Shown here: one piece after another, positions 1 to 7,361 of the stretch
How positions within the stretch are numbered: the first letter of the stretch is position 1
Layout of the letters: every line of letters starts with the position of its first letter
Assembly: GCA_022447685.1 (NCBI GenBank)
Contig: JAKVAO010000069.1
Location: 1-14,287, forward strand
DNA length: 14,287 bases
Reading direction: 5' to 3'
From: Candidatus Caenarcanales bacterium
GTDB lineage: Bacteria > Cyanobacteriota > Vampirovibrionia > LMEP-6097
Notes under the pieces: model-generated
Told to the model about the DNA's origin: nothing
Database searches by the model: none
Seen by the model: the letters and a program-made list of their open reading frames with translations, nothing else
Program-made: the position numbers and the translations under genes

Positions 1-148
1 CTCCAAGTCTATAGACGCCTTCTAACCCCATTAGGTTCCATAGCTTAAATATTACTAACTTTCAAGACAGGCTCTTAAGCCAGAATTGAAAAATCTTACT
101 TTCAGTATATATTCCTGTAGAATTATATTCGTATAAATCAATCCATAA
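1..148. other. Upstream non-coding stretch with no recognisable gene
   Basis: I see no gene, RNA or repeat here. The only structured signal is a possible promoter for the hydrolase that follows, listed separately. The first bases could be the tail of a feature cut by the window edge, which cannot be judged. Confidence 0.4.
86..113 (+). promoter_or_regulatory. Possible sigma-70-type promoter for the hydrolase gene
   Basis: TTGAAA at 86-91 and TATATT at 108-113 are separated by 16 bp, close to the -35/-10 consensus. A transcript would begin near 120 and leave about 29 nt before the ATG at 149. No clear Shine-Dalgarno is visible in that leader. In AT-rich DNA such matches are common by chance, so this is only a candidate. 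Confidence 0.35.
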
Positions 149-1099
149 ATGTTCAAAGTTTCAAAGCTAGTCAATAAATTAAAGAAGAAAATCAAATTCG
201 CTTTGGATGAAAGGGCTTATAAGAACCATTCTGTATCAGAGCTGGGGGCATTACAGCAAACTACAGAGCAACTAAATTATTTGTGGATTGTATATGATTC
301 TTGTCGCTATGATACTCTGCTTAAGGCAAGTACGCCAGTGCTAGACTCTTATGCGAAGATCTATCCTGCCTGGTCTCCTGCAACTTATACGCTTCCTGCT
401 CATATTTCTTTTTTTGCTGGGATACTACCGATTGTTTATGAAGAAGTTCCTTACCTAAACCGTTTCTATAAGCAGTTAATTACCATGAGAAAAGCAGGTG
501 AAGCCCGTAAGGAAGCTATAGATGACATGACGCTTTTTCTTCCAGAATCTGATAAAGATATAATTCATGGTTTTAATAGTCTTGGCTATCATACAGTTGG
601 CTCTGCTGCTGCATCCTGGTTTAGTAAAGAGATACTGGTGAAGAATTTTCAGGATTTTCAATTTAAAAGAGTTCAATCTTTCCCTGAACAGATAAATTAT
701 ATTTCCAAGTCAATTAAAGAGAATGCTGAAAATAAGCCATTTTTTGCATTTATGAATTTGATTGAAACGCACTCCCCATACATGCATTATGGTGCTGATA
801 GGGAAGAATATGGTATTAAAGCTAGAGGTGAAATGCAATTCCCACCAGAAGAAGATGAACTAGAAAGAACTGAAAGAGGTGTGAAGCTTCATAAAGCGCA
901 GATAGAGGCTGCTGAATACTGTGATGCTCAATTAGAGTCATTGTTTAGTAATTTACCTGCAAATACTTTGGTGGTCTTAACAGCAGATCATGGCGAAGCC
1001 TTCGGAGAAGATGGCTTCTGGGGTCATGGGATATATCACCCCACTGTTATGAATGTTCCAATGTCTTGTTTTAAGCTTGATCGTTCTCTTGAGCTTTAG
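149..1099 (+). CDS. Sulfatase/alkaline-phosphatase-superfamily hydrolase (non-FGly type)
   Basis: This 316-residue protein has the metal-site landmarks of the alkaline phosphatase/sulfatase superfamily. Asp50 lies in an N-terminal strand (IVYDSCRYD). Thr81 sits in a TLPAH segment at the nucleophile position. The C-terminal TADHGE (278-283) and GHG (292-294) supply Asp280, His281 and His293. It lacks the C-x-P-x-R signature needed for formylglycine, so it is probably not a true sulfatase; a phosphodiesterase or phosphotransferase-type reaction on an unknown substrate is more likely. There is no signal peptide or membrane segment, so it should be cytosolic. The N-terminus is Lys-rich. The protein stops soon after the NVPM segment, whereas many relatives carry a further C-terminal region, so it may be a short family member or truncated. 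Its last nine codons and stop overlap the 3' end of the convergent transporter gene by 29 bp. Superfamily confident, substrate unknown. Confidence 0.8.
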   Translation: MFKVSKLVNKLKKKIKFALDERAYKNHSVSELGALQQTTEQLNYLWIVYDSCRYDTLLKASTPVLDSYAKIYPAWSPATYTLPAHISFFAGILPIVYEEVPYLNRFYKQLITMRKAGEARKEAIDDMTLFLPESDKDIIHGFNSLGYHTVGSAAASWFSKEILVKNFQDFQFKRVQSFPEQINYISKSIKENAENKPFFAFMNLIETHSPYMHYGADREEYGIKARGEMQFPPEEDELERTERGVKLHKAQIEAAEYCDAQLESLFSNLPANTLVVLTADHGEAFGEDGFWGHGIYHPTVMNVPMSCFKLDRSLEL

Positions 1100-2648
1100 C
1101 TTCTTTGATTTTTTGTTTTTCAGCAGCTATTGGGGCTTTAAATTTAGATAAGCGATCAGATAATGTATGCAACTCTAAATAGACTCTGCCACCAATTTTC
1201 TCGTATTGTCTTTCCCAGCTAATAAGGAAATCTAAGCATGCATGGTCGATATAGCTGAGGTGATTAAAGTATATTTTGATATCTCTATTAGGGGGAATAT
1301 CCTCAAATTCTTCAGCTAGTGTAGGCAGGTTAATAAAGTTAGCTGTTCCTTTGAGTTCAATTTTGATGAAGTCTGAATCAACTTGAGGGTACCTAACTTT
1401 AACTTCTAAGTGAGTCATTAAGTAAAGTAGTTTCAATACTGAAACAACAAGACCAATTAGTATACCTTCAAGTAAGCCATGAGTAATAATCCCAAATACT
1501 GTAATAAAGTAAATTATTAGTTCTGAAATACCAAAATTCATCAAGGTACGCATTGCTTTGAAATTAATTAACTTGTAGCCTGTGTAAACCAGTATCGCTG
1601 CAAGTGAAGCTTTAGGAATCAAAGAAAGAATATTCGGGAAAATAAGTATAAATATTAAAATCAGAATCCCATGAATAATAGTGGAATATCTTTTCTTTGC
1701 ACCAGCTTGAACATTAGTGGCACTTCTAACTATTACTCCTGAAATTGGAAGTACACCCAATATACCAGCGATTATATTACCGATTCCCTGAGCGAAGATT
1801 TCTTTATTGTATTTGGTTCTTCTGCCAGAGTGCATCTGATCTACAGCTGTTGCTGTAAGTAAAGTTTCTGCACTTGCAACAAATGCCATAATCGTCGCAG
1901 CTAGAAGAAAAGAGCTATCTAGAAGCTTACTAAAATCTGGGGCATGAGTAATGATATGAATATCTGAGAATATATTTTCAGGGATCGTTATAAAGTTGAC
2001 CGGCATATTGAATACATTTGCGATTAACATGGCGATGACGACTGCAATTAAACTTGAGGGAACTAATTTGAATTTCTTCGGTAGAAAGTTACAAAGCAAG
2101 ATAGTTAAGATAGTAATAGATCCAAGAATTGCTGCGAGATGGTAAGTGCCACCCTCATATGGTGTTATTCCTTTAATAATCGATTCTGGGATAGATATAA
2201 AGTTCTGAAAAGTACTTTCTCGTGGTTTGTCATCCACCATTAAGTGAAATTGGCTTGCAAATATTACAATACCTATACCAGTAAGCATTCCTTGTATAAT
2301 AGCTGGGGCTACAGCCCTAAATATCTGACCTATTCTAAAATAGCCGAATAGTAACTGAATTACTCCAGCAAGGAATACAATCATGCCTAAATTCTCAATG
2401 CCATGTTCATCTATAGCTGATGCTACCAAGGTTATTAGACCAGCAGCCGGTCCACTAACTTGAAGTGGGCAACCTGAGAATAATCCAACTATAATTCCAC
2501 CAATGATGGCGGAGATTAAACCTGCTGTGCTACTTGCACCAGTTGCAAGGGAGATACCAAGGGAAAGTGGGAGTGCTACTAGGAATACGACAAATCCTGC
2601 AAAAAATTCGCGTTTCCAATTAACCTTAATCTCCTTCGATTCTGACAT
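1071..2648 (-). CDS. SulP-family inorganic anion transporter with C-terminal STAS domain, possibly for bicarbonate
   Basis: This 525-residue integral membrane protein has many hydrophobic segments up to about residue 415, then a STAS domain (about 416-505) and a charged Lys/Glu-rich tail. Family landmarks are VSGPAAG (64-70), the ETLLTATAVDQ segment (261-271) and IVRSATNVQAGAK (306-318). The overall pattern, including the YIDHACLDFL STAS motif (466-475) with His-Ala where many STAS domains have a phosphorylatable Ser, recalls the SulP subgroup often fused to or encoded beside carbonic anhydrases. Bicarbonate is therefore a plausible substrate; sulfate or another anion cannot be excluded. No carbonic anhydrase lies in this window. 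The ATG at 2648 begins the expected charged lead-in to the first membrane helix; I see no clear Shine-Dalgarno before it. The gene is divergent from the glycine cleavage operon and convergent with the upstream hydrolase. Confidence 0.88.
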   Translation of the reverse strand: MSESKEIKVNWKREFFAGFVVFLVALPLSLGISLATGASSTAGLISAIIGGIIVGLFSGCPLQVSGPAAGLITLVASAIDEHGIENLGMIVFLAGVIQLLFGYFRIGQIFRAVAPAIIQGMLTGIGIVIFASQFHLMVDDKPRESTFQNFISIPESIIKGITPYEGGTYHLAAILGSITILTILLCNFLPKKFKLVPSSLIAVVIAMLIANVFNMPVNFITIPENIFSDIHIITHAPDFSKLLDSSFLLAATIMAFVASAETLLTATAVDQMHSGRRTKYNKEIFAQGIGNIIAGILGVLPISGVIVRSATNVQAGAKKRYSTIIHGILILIFILIFPNILSLIPKASLAAILVYTGYKLINFKAMRTLMNFGISELIIYFITVFGIITHGLLEGILIGLVVSVLKLLYLMTHLEVKVRYPQVDSDFIKIELKGTANFINLPTLAEEFEDIPPNRDIKIYFNHLSYIDHACLDFLISWERQYEKIGGRVYLELHTLSDRLSKFKAPIAAEKQKIKEAKAQENDQA

Positions 2649-2742
2649 TTAGGATTTATTATAACTTCTATAAATCAAAACATACTATAATTACGTGAAT
2701 AACTAAATCAATTAACATTTAATTTTTAGGGGTAAACTTACA
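2649..2742. promoter_or_regulatory. Divergent intergenic region with candidate -10 boxes on both strands
   Basis: This 94-bp AT-rich region separates the transporter from the operon and must hold both promoters unless they lie inside genes. A perfect TATAAT lies on the + strand at 2686-2691. A perfect TATAAT lies on the - strand at 2663-2658, so close to the transporter start that its transcript would have almost no leader. Neither has a convincing -35 partner. There is no room for a glycine riboswitch and no GG-rich paired structure suggesting one. Confidence 0.35.
2728..2733 (+). promoter_or_regulatory. Shine-Dalgarno-like AGGGGT pointing to a non-standard start at 2743
   Basis: AGGGGT lies 9-10 nt before an in-frame ATA at 2743. 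It is the only purine-rich ribosome site near the conserved N-terminus of the C26 protein, and it supports a start here rather than at the TTG at 2833, which has no such site at a suitable distance. Confidence 0.5.
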
Positions 2743-3639
2743 ATAGTTAAAAGAATTGCGATTACTTGTGATAGTGAAAGGCTTGGTTGCAAGCTACTGA
2801 TTAATCTTATAAAAATCAATGGGGCTGAGCCATTGATAATACCAACAAAAGTTGAATTAGAGAATCATCCTAAAGTATCTTTTACAACTAGGAATAATCT
2901 TAAAGATAATGAATATCTTGCGGAATTAAAAAAAATTCATCTTCAAGAAGTCAGAAAACTTATGAAACAAGCTGATGCTCTGATTCTACCAGGTAATAAA
3001 TATGATCTGGATCCCAATGCCTATGGCGAAAAATTTGTTCACGATAATACACTTCTCTGTGATAATCCTTTGAACTTTAGGTTAGATACTGAACTTGTTA
3101 TGGCTAGCTTTGCTATTAAAGAACAACCCATGCCTTTACTTGGTATTTGTGGGGGGATGCAATTAGTTAATGTTTTACTTGGTGGTTCCCTAGTGCAGGA
3201 TTTGCCTGAAGATAATAGGATTCAAGAGCATGCTATTAATCACTGTGATCCTAATTTTGTTCATAAGCCTGACTTTATTCAGGAAACTCTAAAAGAGAAA
3301 TTCTTTAATAAGCTTGAGAAGAATGAGCATGCATGTATTTTTGAAGCGACACATGGTATGAAAGTCTGCCCGAGTTCCAAATTAGCAGATTTATATCGTG
3401 AAAATTACCCAGATGTTGACCTTGATAATGTTCAAGAACTCAGTATTCACCATCAGGGTTTATTTGAAGAAAACCTTAGTCCTAGTCTAGTTCCAGTAGC
3501 TTATGCGCCTGATTCTTTGATTGAGGCATTAGAATTTAAAGATCATCCACACTTTGCTCTTCTCACACAGTTTCATGTGGAATATAATGTTAGCAGAATA
3601 GCAAATTCAATAATTCAGTCTTTAATTATTAAAGGCTAA
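2743..3639 (+). CDS. Peptidase C26 / class I glutamine-amidotransferase-like gamma-glutamyl hydrolase
   Basis: This is an amidase of the class I glutamine amidotransferase fold, closest in pattern to PuuD-type gamma-glutamyl-GABA hydrolases. The nucleophile is Cys136 in GICGGMQ (the family usually has GICRGMQ), and the His278/Glu280 pair is in QFHVE. HHQ in the SIHHQGL segment is also typical. Numbering assumes a start at ATA 2743. The frame is open back to a stop at 2713 and encodes the expected first strand (KRIAITCDS), but contains no ATG, GTG or TTG before 2833. The TTG at 2833 would delete that strand and the first helix. The start is therefore probably ATA (perhaps a mutated ATG or a sequence error), giving 298 residues; from 2833 it would be 268. 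The gene heads the operon, 19 nt before gcvP. The substrate is unknown; gamma-glutamyl hydrolases acting on folylpolyglutamates belong to the same superfamily. Confidence 0.75.
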   Translation: MVKRIAITCDSERLGCKLLINLIKINGAEPLIIPTKVELENHPKVSFTTRNNLKDNEYLAELKKIHLQEVRKLMKQADALILPGNKYDLDPNAYGEKFVHDNTLLCDNPLNFRLDTELVMASFAIKEQPMPLLGICGGMQLVNVLLGGSLVQDLPEDNRIQEHAINHCDPNFVHKPDFIQETLKEKFFNKLEKNEHACIFEATHGMKVCPSSKLADLYRENYPDVDLDNVQELSIHHQGLFEENLSPSLVPVAYAPDSLIEALEFKDHPHFALLTQFHVEYNVSRIANSIIQSLIIKG

Positions 3640-3658
3640 ATCAAAAAAGAGGTCTTAG

Positions 3659-6433
3659 ATGGTCTATTTTAATGCTAATCAAGCATATATAAATTCATTG
3701 TTGAAAGAAATTTCATGTGAATCTATAGATGATCTGTTTGAAGATGTTCCAGCAGAGCTAATTTTCAAACGTGATTTTGATATTAATTCATCTATGTCTG
3801 AGTATGAATTGCTCGATTACTTTAATAAGCTTGCCTCTAAGAATAATCTCAAGAATTATGATTTCAAAGGAGCAGGAGCGTATAGGCATCATGTTCCGGC
3901 TTTGGTTAAGTATATAAGTTCTCGTGGTGAGTTTTTAACTTCATATACTCCTTACCAGGCTGAGGTCAGTCAAGGAACACTTGAGGCGATATACCTTTTT
4001 CAGTCCTATATGGCTGATATCACTGGCATGGACTTCGCTAATGCTTCTATGTATGACGGTGCTACTGCACTTGCTGAGTCACTAACTATGGCGCATAGAA
4101 TTCGAAAGAAAGCAGAGATCTATGCTTTGGGGACTTTTCATCCTGAATATATTGAAGTTGCTCAGAATTATTTGGAAGGTTTAGGCTTAGAGCTTTTATT
4201 TGTTGATTCACTTCATGAAATTGAGGAAGGCTCAATACTGGCTATTCAGAATCCTAATTTCCATGGAGAGTTAATGGATGAGGAGCTTAGGAAATCTATA
4301 ATTGATATTTGTAAAGAGAAAAATGTTTTTCTCGTCTACTCTGTTACTGAGTCTCTTTCCATGATTTACACGGAGAATCCCTCTAGTCTAGGTGCTGATA
4401 TAGTTTGTGGTTCTGCTCAATCTTTTGGTAATCCTGTATTTTATGGTGGTGCTGGACTTGGTTTCATTGCATCTAAAATAGATTATGTGCGTCAGATGCC
4501 AGGGAGAATAGTTGGTAAAACTTTGGATAGAAATTCTAAGGCAGCTTATGTTTTAACATTCCAGGCAAGGGAGCAGCATATTAAGCGCGAGCGTGCTAGC
4601 TCCAATATTTGTACTAATCAATCAATTCATGCACTCTCTGCAGCTGTTTATATTAAATTACTTGGAAAGTCTGGCTTGCAGGATTTGGTAAGTTTGAATT
4701 TTCGTAAAGCTGAATATCTGAAATCATCACTCGTGAATTTTGATTTTATTAATATAGAAACGCAAAACACTTTTAATGAATTCTTAGTTAGTCTTAACTG
4801 GGATTTATTAAATGCTGATCAGCAGAAGAAAATTAAGCTTTTATTTGGTGATTATGCTTTTAGATTGGAAGATACTGCTAGTGAAGCAAAGTTCTTGTTT
4901 GCGGTCACAGAAACTATTTCTAAGGAAAATGTTGATGAATTTATTGGGGAAATAACTTCAATCTATAAAGCTTCTCAAGATTTCTCAGTCTCTGACCTTG
5001 ATTCTATTGAAGTTAAGTTCAAAGATAATTCTTATTTTATTGAAGATAACTCAGAATTAGATGTTTGTAGATTCTTTACTAGGCTCTCTCAAAAGAACTT
5101 TTCTATTGATACCAATTTCTATCCTCTAGGCTCATGTACTATGAAATACAACCCTAAAGTTAATGATGAAATTGCTGCTAATTCAGTGTGGAACATGGTT
5201 CACCCTTATGAAGATCCTTCTAATATTCAAGGTCTACTTAGTGTGTACCAGGAACTCAATCATTGTTTATGTGAAATAACAGGCTTCGATAAATTTTCTT
5301 TAGAATCTGCTGCAGGTGCTCAAGGGGAGTGGTCAGCATTACTTATGGCAAAAAAATACTTTGCTGACAATGGTTCTGATAGGCACATTGTTATTGTTCC
5401 TGACTCTGCACATGGTACTAATCCAGCAAGTGCTGTTATGGCTGGGTTTAAGGTGATGACTGTAAAATCAGCAACAGATGGTGATGTTGACCTAGAACAC
5501 TTAAGAGAAATCTGCGAGAAGAATAAAGGCAAAATTGCTGTTTTCATGCTTACTAACCCTAATACTCTTGGTATCTTCAGTGAGAAAATTCTTGAAATCT
5601 CTAATTTGATTCATCGAGAAGGGGCTTTGATGTATTATGACGGAGCTAATTTAAACGCCATTGTTGGTATTTCTAGACCTGGAGATATGGGCTTTGATTT
5701 GATTCACTTGAATGTTCATAAGACATTTGCGACTCCACACGGTGGCGGTGGACCTGGTGCTGGTCCCGTTGGTGCTAGAGGGGAATTGATCAAGTACTTA
5801 CCGGGACCTAGTTTAGAGATAGACGAATCTGAAAACCTTTATTGGGATTATGATAAATTTGCAGATTGCAGTATCGGTAAGGTTCGTTCATTTCATGGTA
5901 ATTTCAATGTTTTGATTAGGGCTTTAGCTTATATTAAACGTAATGGCAGAGAGTCTTTGGCTATACTGGGTAGAATGGCTACTCTTAATGCAAACTATCT
6001 TCAGGAGAGGATTAGGTCTAGTCCAATACTGGCTAAAAATCAAATACTTCAGCCATATTTTGATAAAGCATGTAAGCATGAGTTTATAATTAGTGCACAA
6101 AGAATAAAAAAAGAATACGGTATTACTGCACTTGATATTGCTAAACGCCTTTTGGATAAAGGTATTCATGCGCCGACTATTTATTTCCCTACTAATGTGG
6201 ATGAGGCTTTGATGATTGAACCAACGGAAACTGAATCTAAACAAAGTTTAGATGCTTTGATTTTAGCTTTGGAAGAAATTGTGTCTGAGGCTGAGACTGA
6301 TGAAGGAAGACATATAATAAAATCAGCACCTCACACTACTGAATTCTCTAGGTTTGATGATGTCTTAGCGATTAAAAAGCCGACTCTAAGTTACATTATG
6401 GAAATGAGGGCATTGCATGAGCGAGTCTCGTAG
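3659..6433 (+). CDS. gcvP: Glycine dehydrogenase (P protein), fusion of split-type GcvPA and GcvPB
   Basis: The PLP-dependent P protein decarboxylates glycine and loads the aminomethyl group on lipoyl-GcvH. This 924-residue chain has a GcvPA-like N-terminal half (to about 440) with YTPYQAEVSQG (96-106) and the ANASMYDGATA segment, then a linker, then a GcvPB-like half from about 460. The second half has YPLGSCTMKYNP (488-499), DSAHGTNP (582-589), PLP-binding Lys688 in LNVHKTF and GGGGPGAGPVG (695-705). The wording of both halves, for example SIGKVRSFHGNF and EPTETESKQSLDA, is that of the two-gene GcvPA/GcvPB lineage rather than the classic single-chain enzyme of E. coli and mitochondria. The length equals the sum of the two subunits. 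The ATG at 3659 follows AGAGG at 3648-3652. The gene begins 19 nt after the C26 gene and its last 17 nt overlap lipA. Enzyme identity is very secure. Confidence 0.96.
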   Translation: MVYFNANQAYINSLLKEISCESIDDLFEDVPAELIFKRDFDINSSMSEYELLDYFNKLASKNNLKNYDFKGAGAYRHHVPALVKYISSRGEFLTSYTPYQAEVSQGTLEAIYLFQSYMADITGMDFANASMYDGATALAESLTMAHRIRKKAEIYALGTFHPEYIEVAQNYLEGLGLELLFVDSLHEIEEGSILAIQNPNFHGELMDEELRKSIIDICKEKNVFLVYSVTESLSMIYTENPSSLGADIVCGSAQSFGNPVFYGGAGLGFIASKIDYVRQMPGRIVGKTLDRNSKAAYVLTFQAREQHIKRERASSNICTNQSIHALSAAVYIKLLGKSGLQDLVSLNFRKAEYLKSSLVNFDFINIETQNTFNEFLVSLNWDLLNADQQKKIKLLFGDYAFRLEDTASEAKFLFAVTETISKENVDEFIGEITSIYKASQDFSVSDLDSIEVKFKDNSYFIEDNSELDVCRFFTRLSQKNFSIDTNFYPLGSCTMKYNPKVNDEIAANSVWNMVHPYEDPSNIQGLLSVYQELNHCLCEITGFDKFSLESAAGAQGEWSALLMAKKYFADNGSDRHIVIVPDSAHGTNPASAVMAGFKVMTVKSATDGDVDLEHLREICEKNKGKIAVFMLTNPNTLGIFSEKILEISNLIHREGALMYYDGANLNAIVGISRPGDMGFDLIHLNVHKTFATPHGGGGPGAGPVGARGELIKYLPGPSLEIDESENLYWDYDKFADCSIGKVRSFHGNFNVLIRALAYIKRNGRESLAILGRMATLNANYLQERIRSSPILAKNQILQPYFDKACKHEFIISAQRIKKEYGITALDIAKRLLDKGIHAPTIYFPTNVDEALMIEPTETESKQSLDALILALEEIVSEAETDEGRHIIKSAPHTTEFSRFDDVLAIKKPTLSYIMEMRALHERVS
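6406..6410 (+). promoter_or_regulatory. Shine-Dalgarno GAGGG fixing the lipA start inside gcvP
   Basis: GAGGG ends 6 nt before the ATG at 6417, inside the last codons of gcvP. It supports the start that overlaps gcvP by 17 nt and suggests translational coupling of the two genes. Confidence 0.6.
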
Positions 6434-7361
6434 TCCTTTTCTTCTGCCTGAAAATGATTTGCCGGCTTTACCTAAGTGGCTTCGTAATTCATATCCTAAG
6501 TATAAATTTGATCAACTAATAAAAAAAATGCCACTTGATGGTATGACTACAGTCTGCGAAGAAGCTAAATGCCCCAATCGTGGAGAATGTATTAGCCGTG
6601 GGATAGTTACTGTGATGATACTTGGGAGCAACTGTACTAGAGCTTGTACTTTTTGTGATGTTGATAGAGATCAGCCTCTCCAGGTAGATCCTGATGAACC
6701 CAGAAAAATGCTGAATATGGTTGAGTATATGGATTCTGTGATCCAAGAACAGAGTAATGGTAAAGAGTCTCTTTCTTATTTGGTGATTACAGCACCGACT
6801 CGTGATGATTTATTTGATGGTGGGGCAAGCCAGTTTAGGAAAGTTACTGAATATCTTAGAGAGCATAAAACTAATCTGAGAATTGAACTTTTGATTCCTG
6901 ATTTTCAAAACCAAAGCTTTGCTTTTGATGAGATTATTGCTGCTGAGCCAGATATGATTTGTTTTGATATTCAAACTGTAAAAGCCTTGTATAAATGGAT
7001 TCGTCCAGGTTTTACTTATGAGAAGGCACTTGATTTGTTTGCTTATTTTAATGAGCATTTAGATAAAAAGAAAATTTCTTTGAAGTCAGGTATGATGCTT
7101 GGACTTGGAGAAAAGCCTGATGAAGTAGTTAGTCTTATGCAAGATTTACTATCGGTTGGAGTTGAGTATATGACAATGGGACAGTATCTCAAGGCTCCAA
7201 GTATGCAGTTGCCAGTGGTTGATTATATAGAAGAAGAGCAGTATCAATTTTATAGAGAACAAGCTAAAGAATTAGGGCTATGGCTTCAGGCTTCACCTCT
7301 AACCAGAAGTAGTTATTTGGCTGATAAATTTTTTGAGGAGTCTAGCTTAGATGTTAATTGA
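6417..7361 (+). CDS. lipA: Lipoyl synthase (radical SAM), divergent
   Basis: LipA inserts two sulfurs into protein-bound octanoyl groups to form lipoyl. The 314-residue protein has the auxiliary-cluster motif C-x4-C-x5-C (Cys47, 52, 58), the radical-SAM motif C-x3-C-x2-C (Cys73, 77, 80) and the C-terminal RSSY (297-300), whose serine region ligates the auxiliary cluster. CEEAKCPNRGEC, RDDLFDGGA and KSGMMLGLGE also match the family. The conserved NHNxET motif, expected at 182-187, instead reads CFDIQT, and the VITS-like and QYLxPSP-like segments are altered (VITAP, QYLKAPS). It is either a fast-evolving LipA or a paralogue with altered substrate handling. Its place between gcvP and a LipM-like gene points to GcvH as the target. 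The start is supported by GAGGG at 6406-6410. It overlaps the next gene by 11 nt. Confidence 0.92.
   Translation: MSESRSPFLLPENDLPALPKWLRNSYPKYKFDQLIKKMPLDGMTTVCEEAKCPNRGECISRGIVTVMILGSNCTRACTFCDVDRDQPLQVDPDEPRKMLNMVEYMDSVIQEQSNGKESLSYLVITAPTRDDLFDGGASQFRKVTEYLREHKTNLRIELLIPDFQNQSFAFDEIIAAEPDMICFDIQTVKALYKWIRPGFTYEKALDLFAYFNEHLDKKKISLKSGMMLGLGEKPDEVVSLMQDLLSVGVEYMTMGQYLKAPSMQLPVVDYIEEEQYQFYREQAKELGLWLQASPLTRSSYLADKFFEESSLDVN
7335..7340 (+). promoter_or_regulatory. Shine-Dalgarno GAGGAG for the octanoyltransferase gene
   Basis: GAGGAG ends 10 nt before the ATG at 7351, inside the end of lipA. It supports the chosen start, which overlaps lipA by 11 nt. Confidence 0.55.

Noticed and set aside
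149..1099. True formylglycine-dependent sulfatase
   Set aside because: The C-x-P-x-R (or S-x-P-x-R) signature is absent; the nucleophile position holds Thr81 in TLPAH.
2649..2742. Glycine riboswitch upstream of the glycine cleavage operon
   Set aside because: The region is only 94 bp, AT-rich, and shows no tandem aptamer-like paired segments or conserved G-rich joints. There is no space for even one full aptamer plus an expression platform.
2833..3639. C26 gene beginning at the TTG at 2833
   Set aside because: This start would remove the first beta strand, encoded by open in-frame sequence upstream, and has no ribosome site at proper distance. It remains possible only if the gene is decaying.
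3659..6433. Sequencing frameshift joining two separate genes gcvPA and gcvPB
   Set aside because: The frame is continuous, the linker reads as ordinary protein and no internal ribosome site with a start codon is evident at the junction, so a genuine fusion is the simpler reading; reads would settle it.
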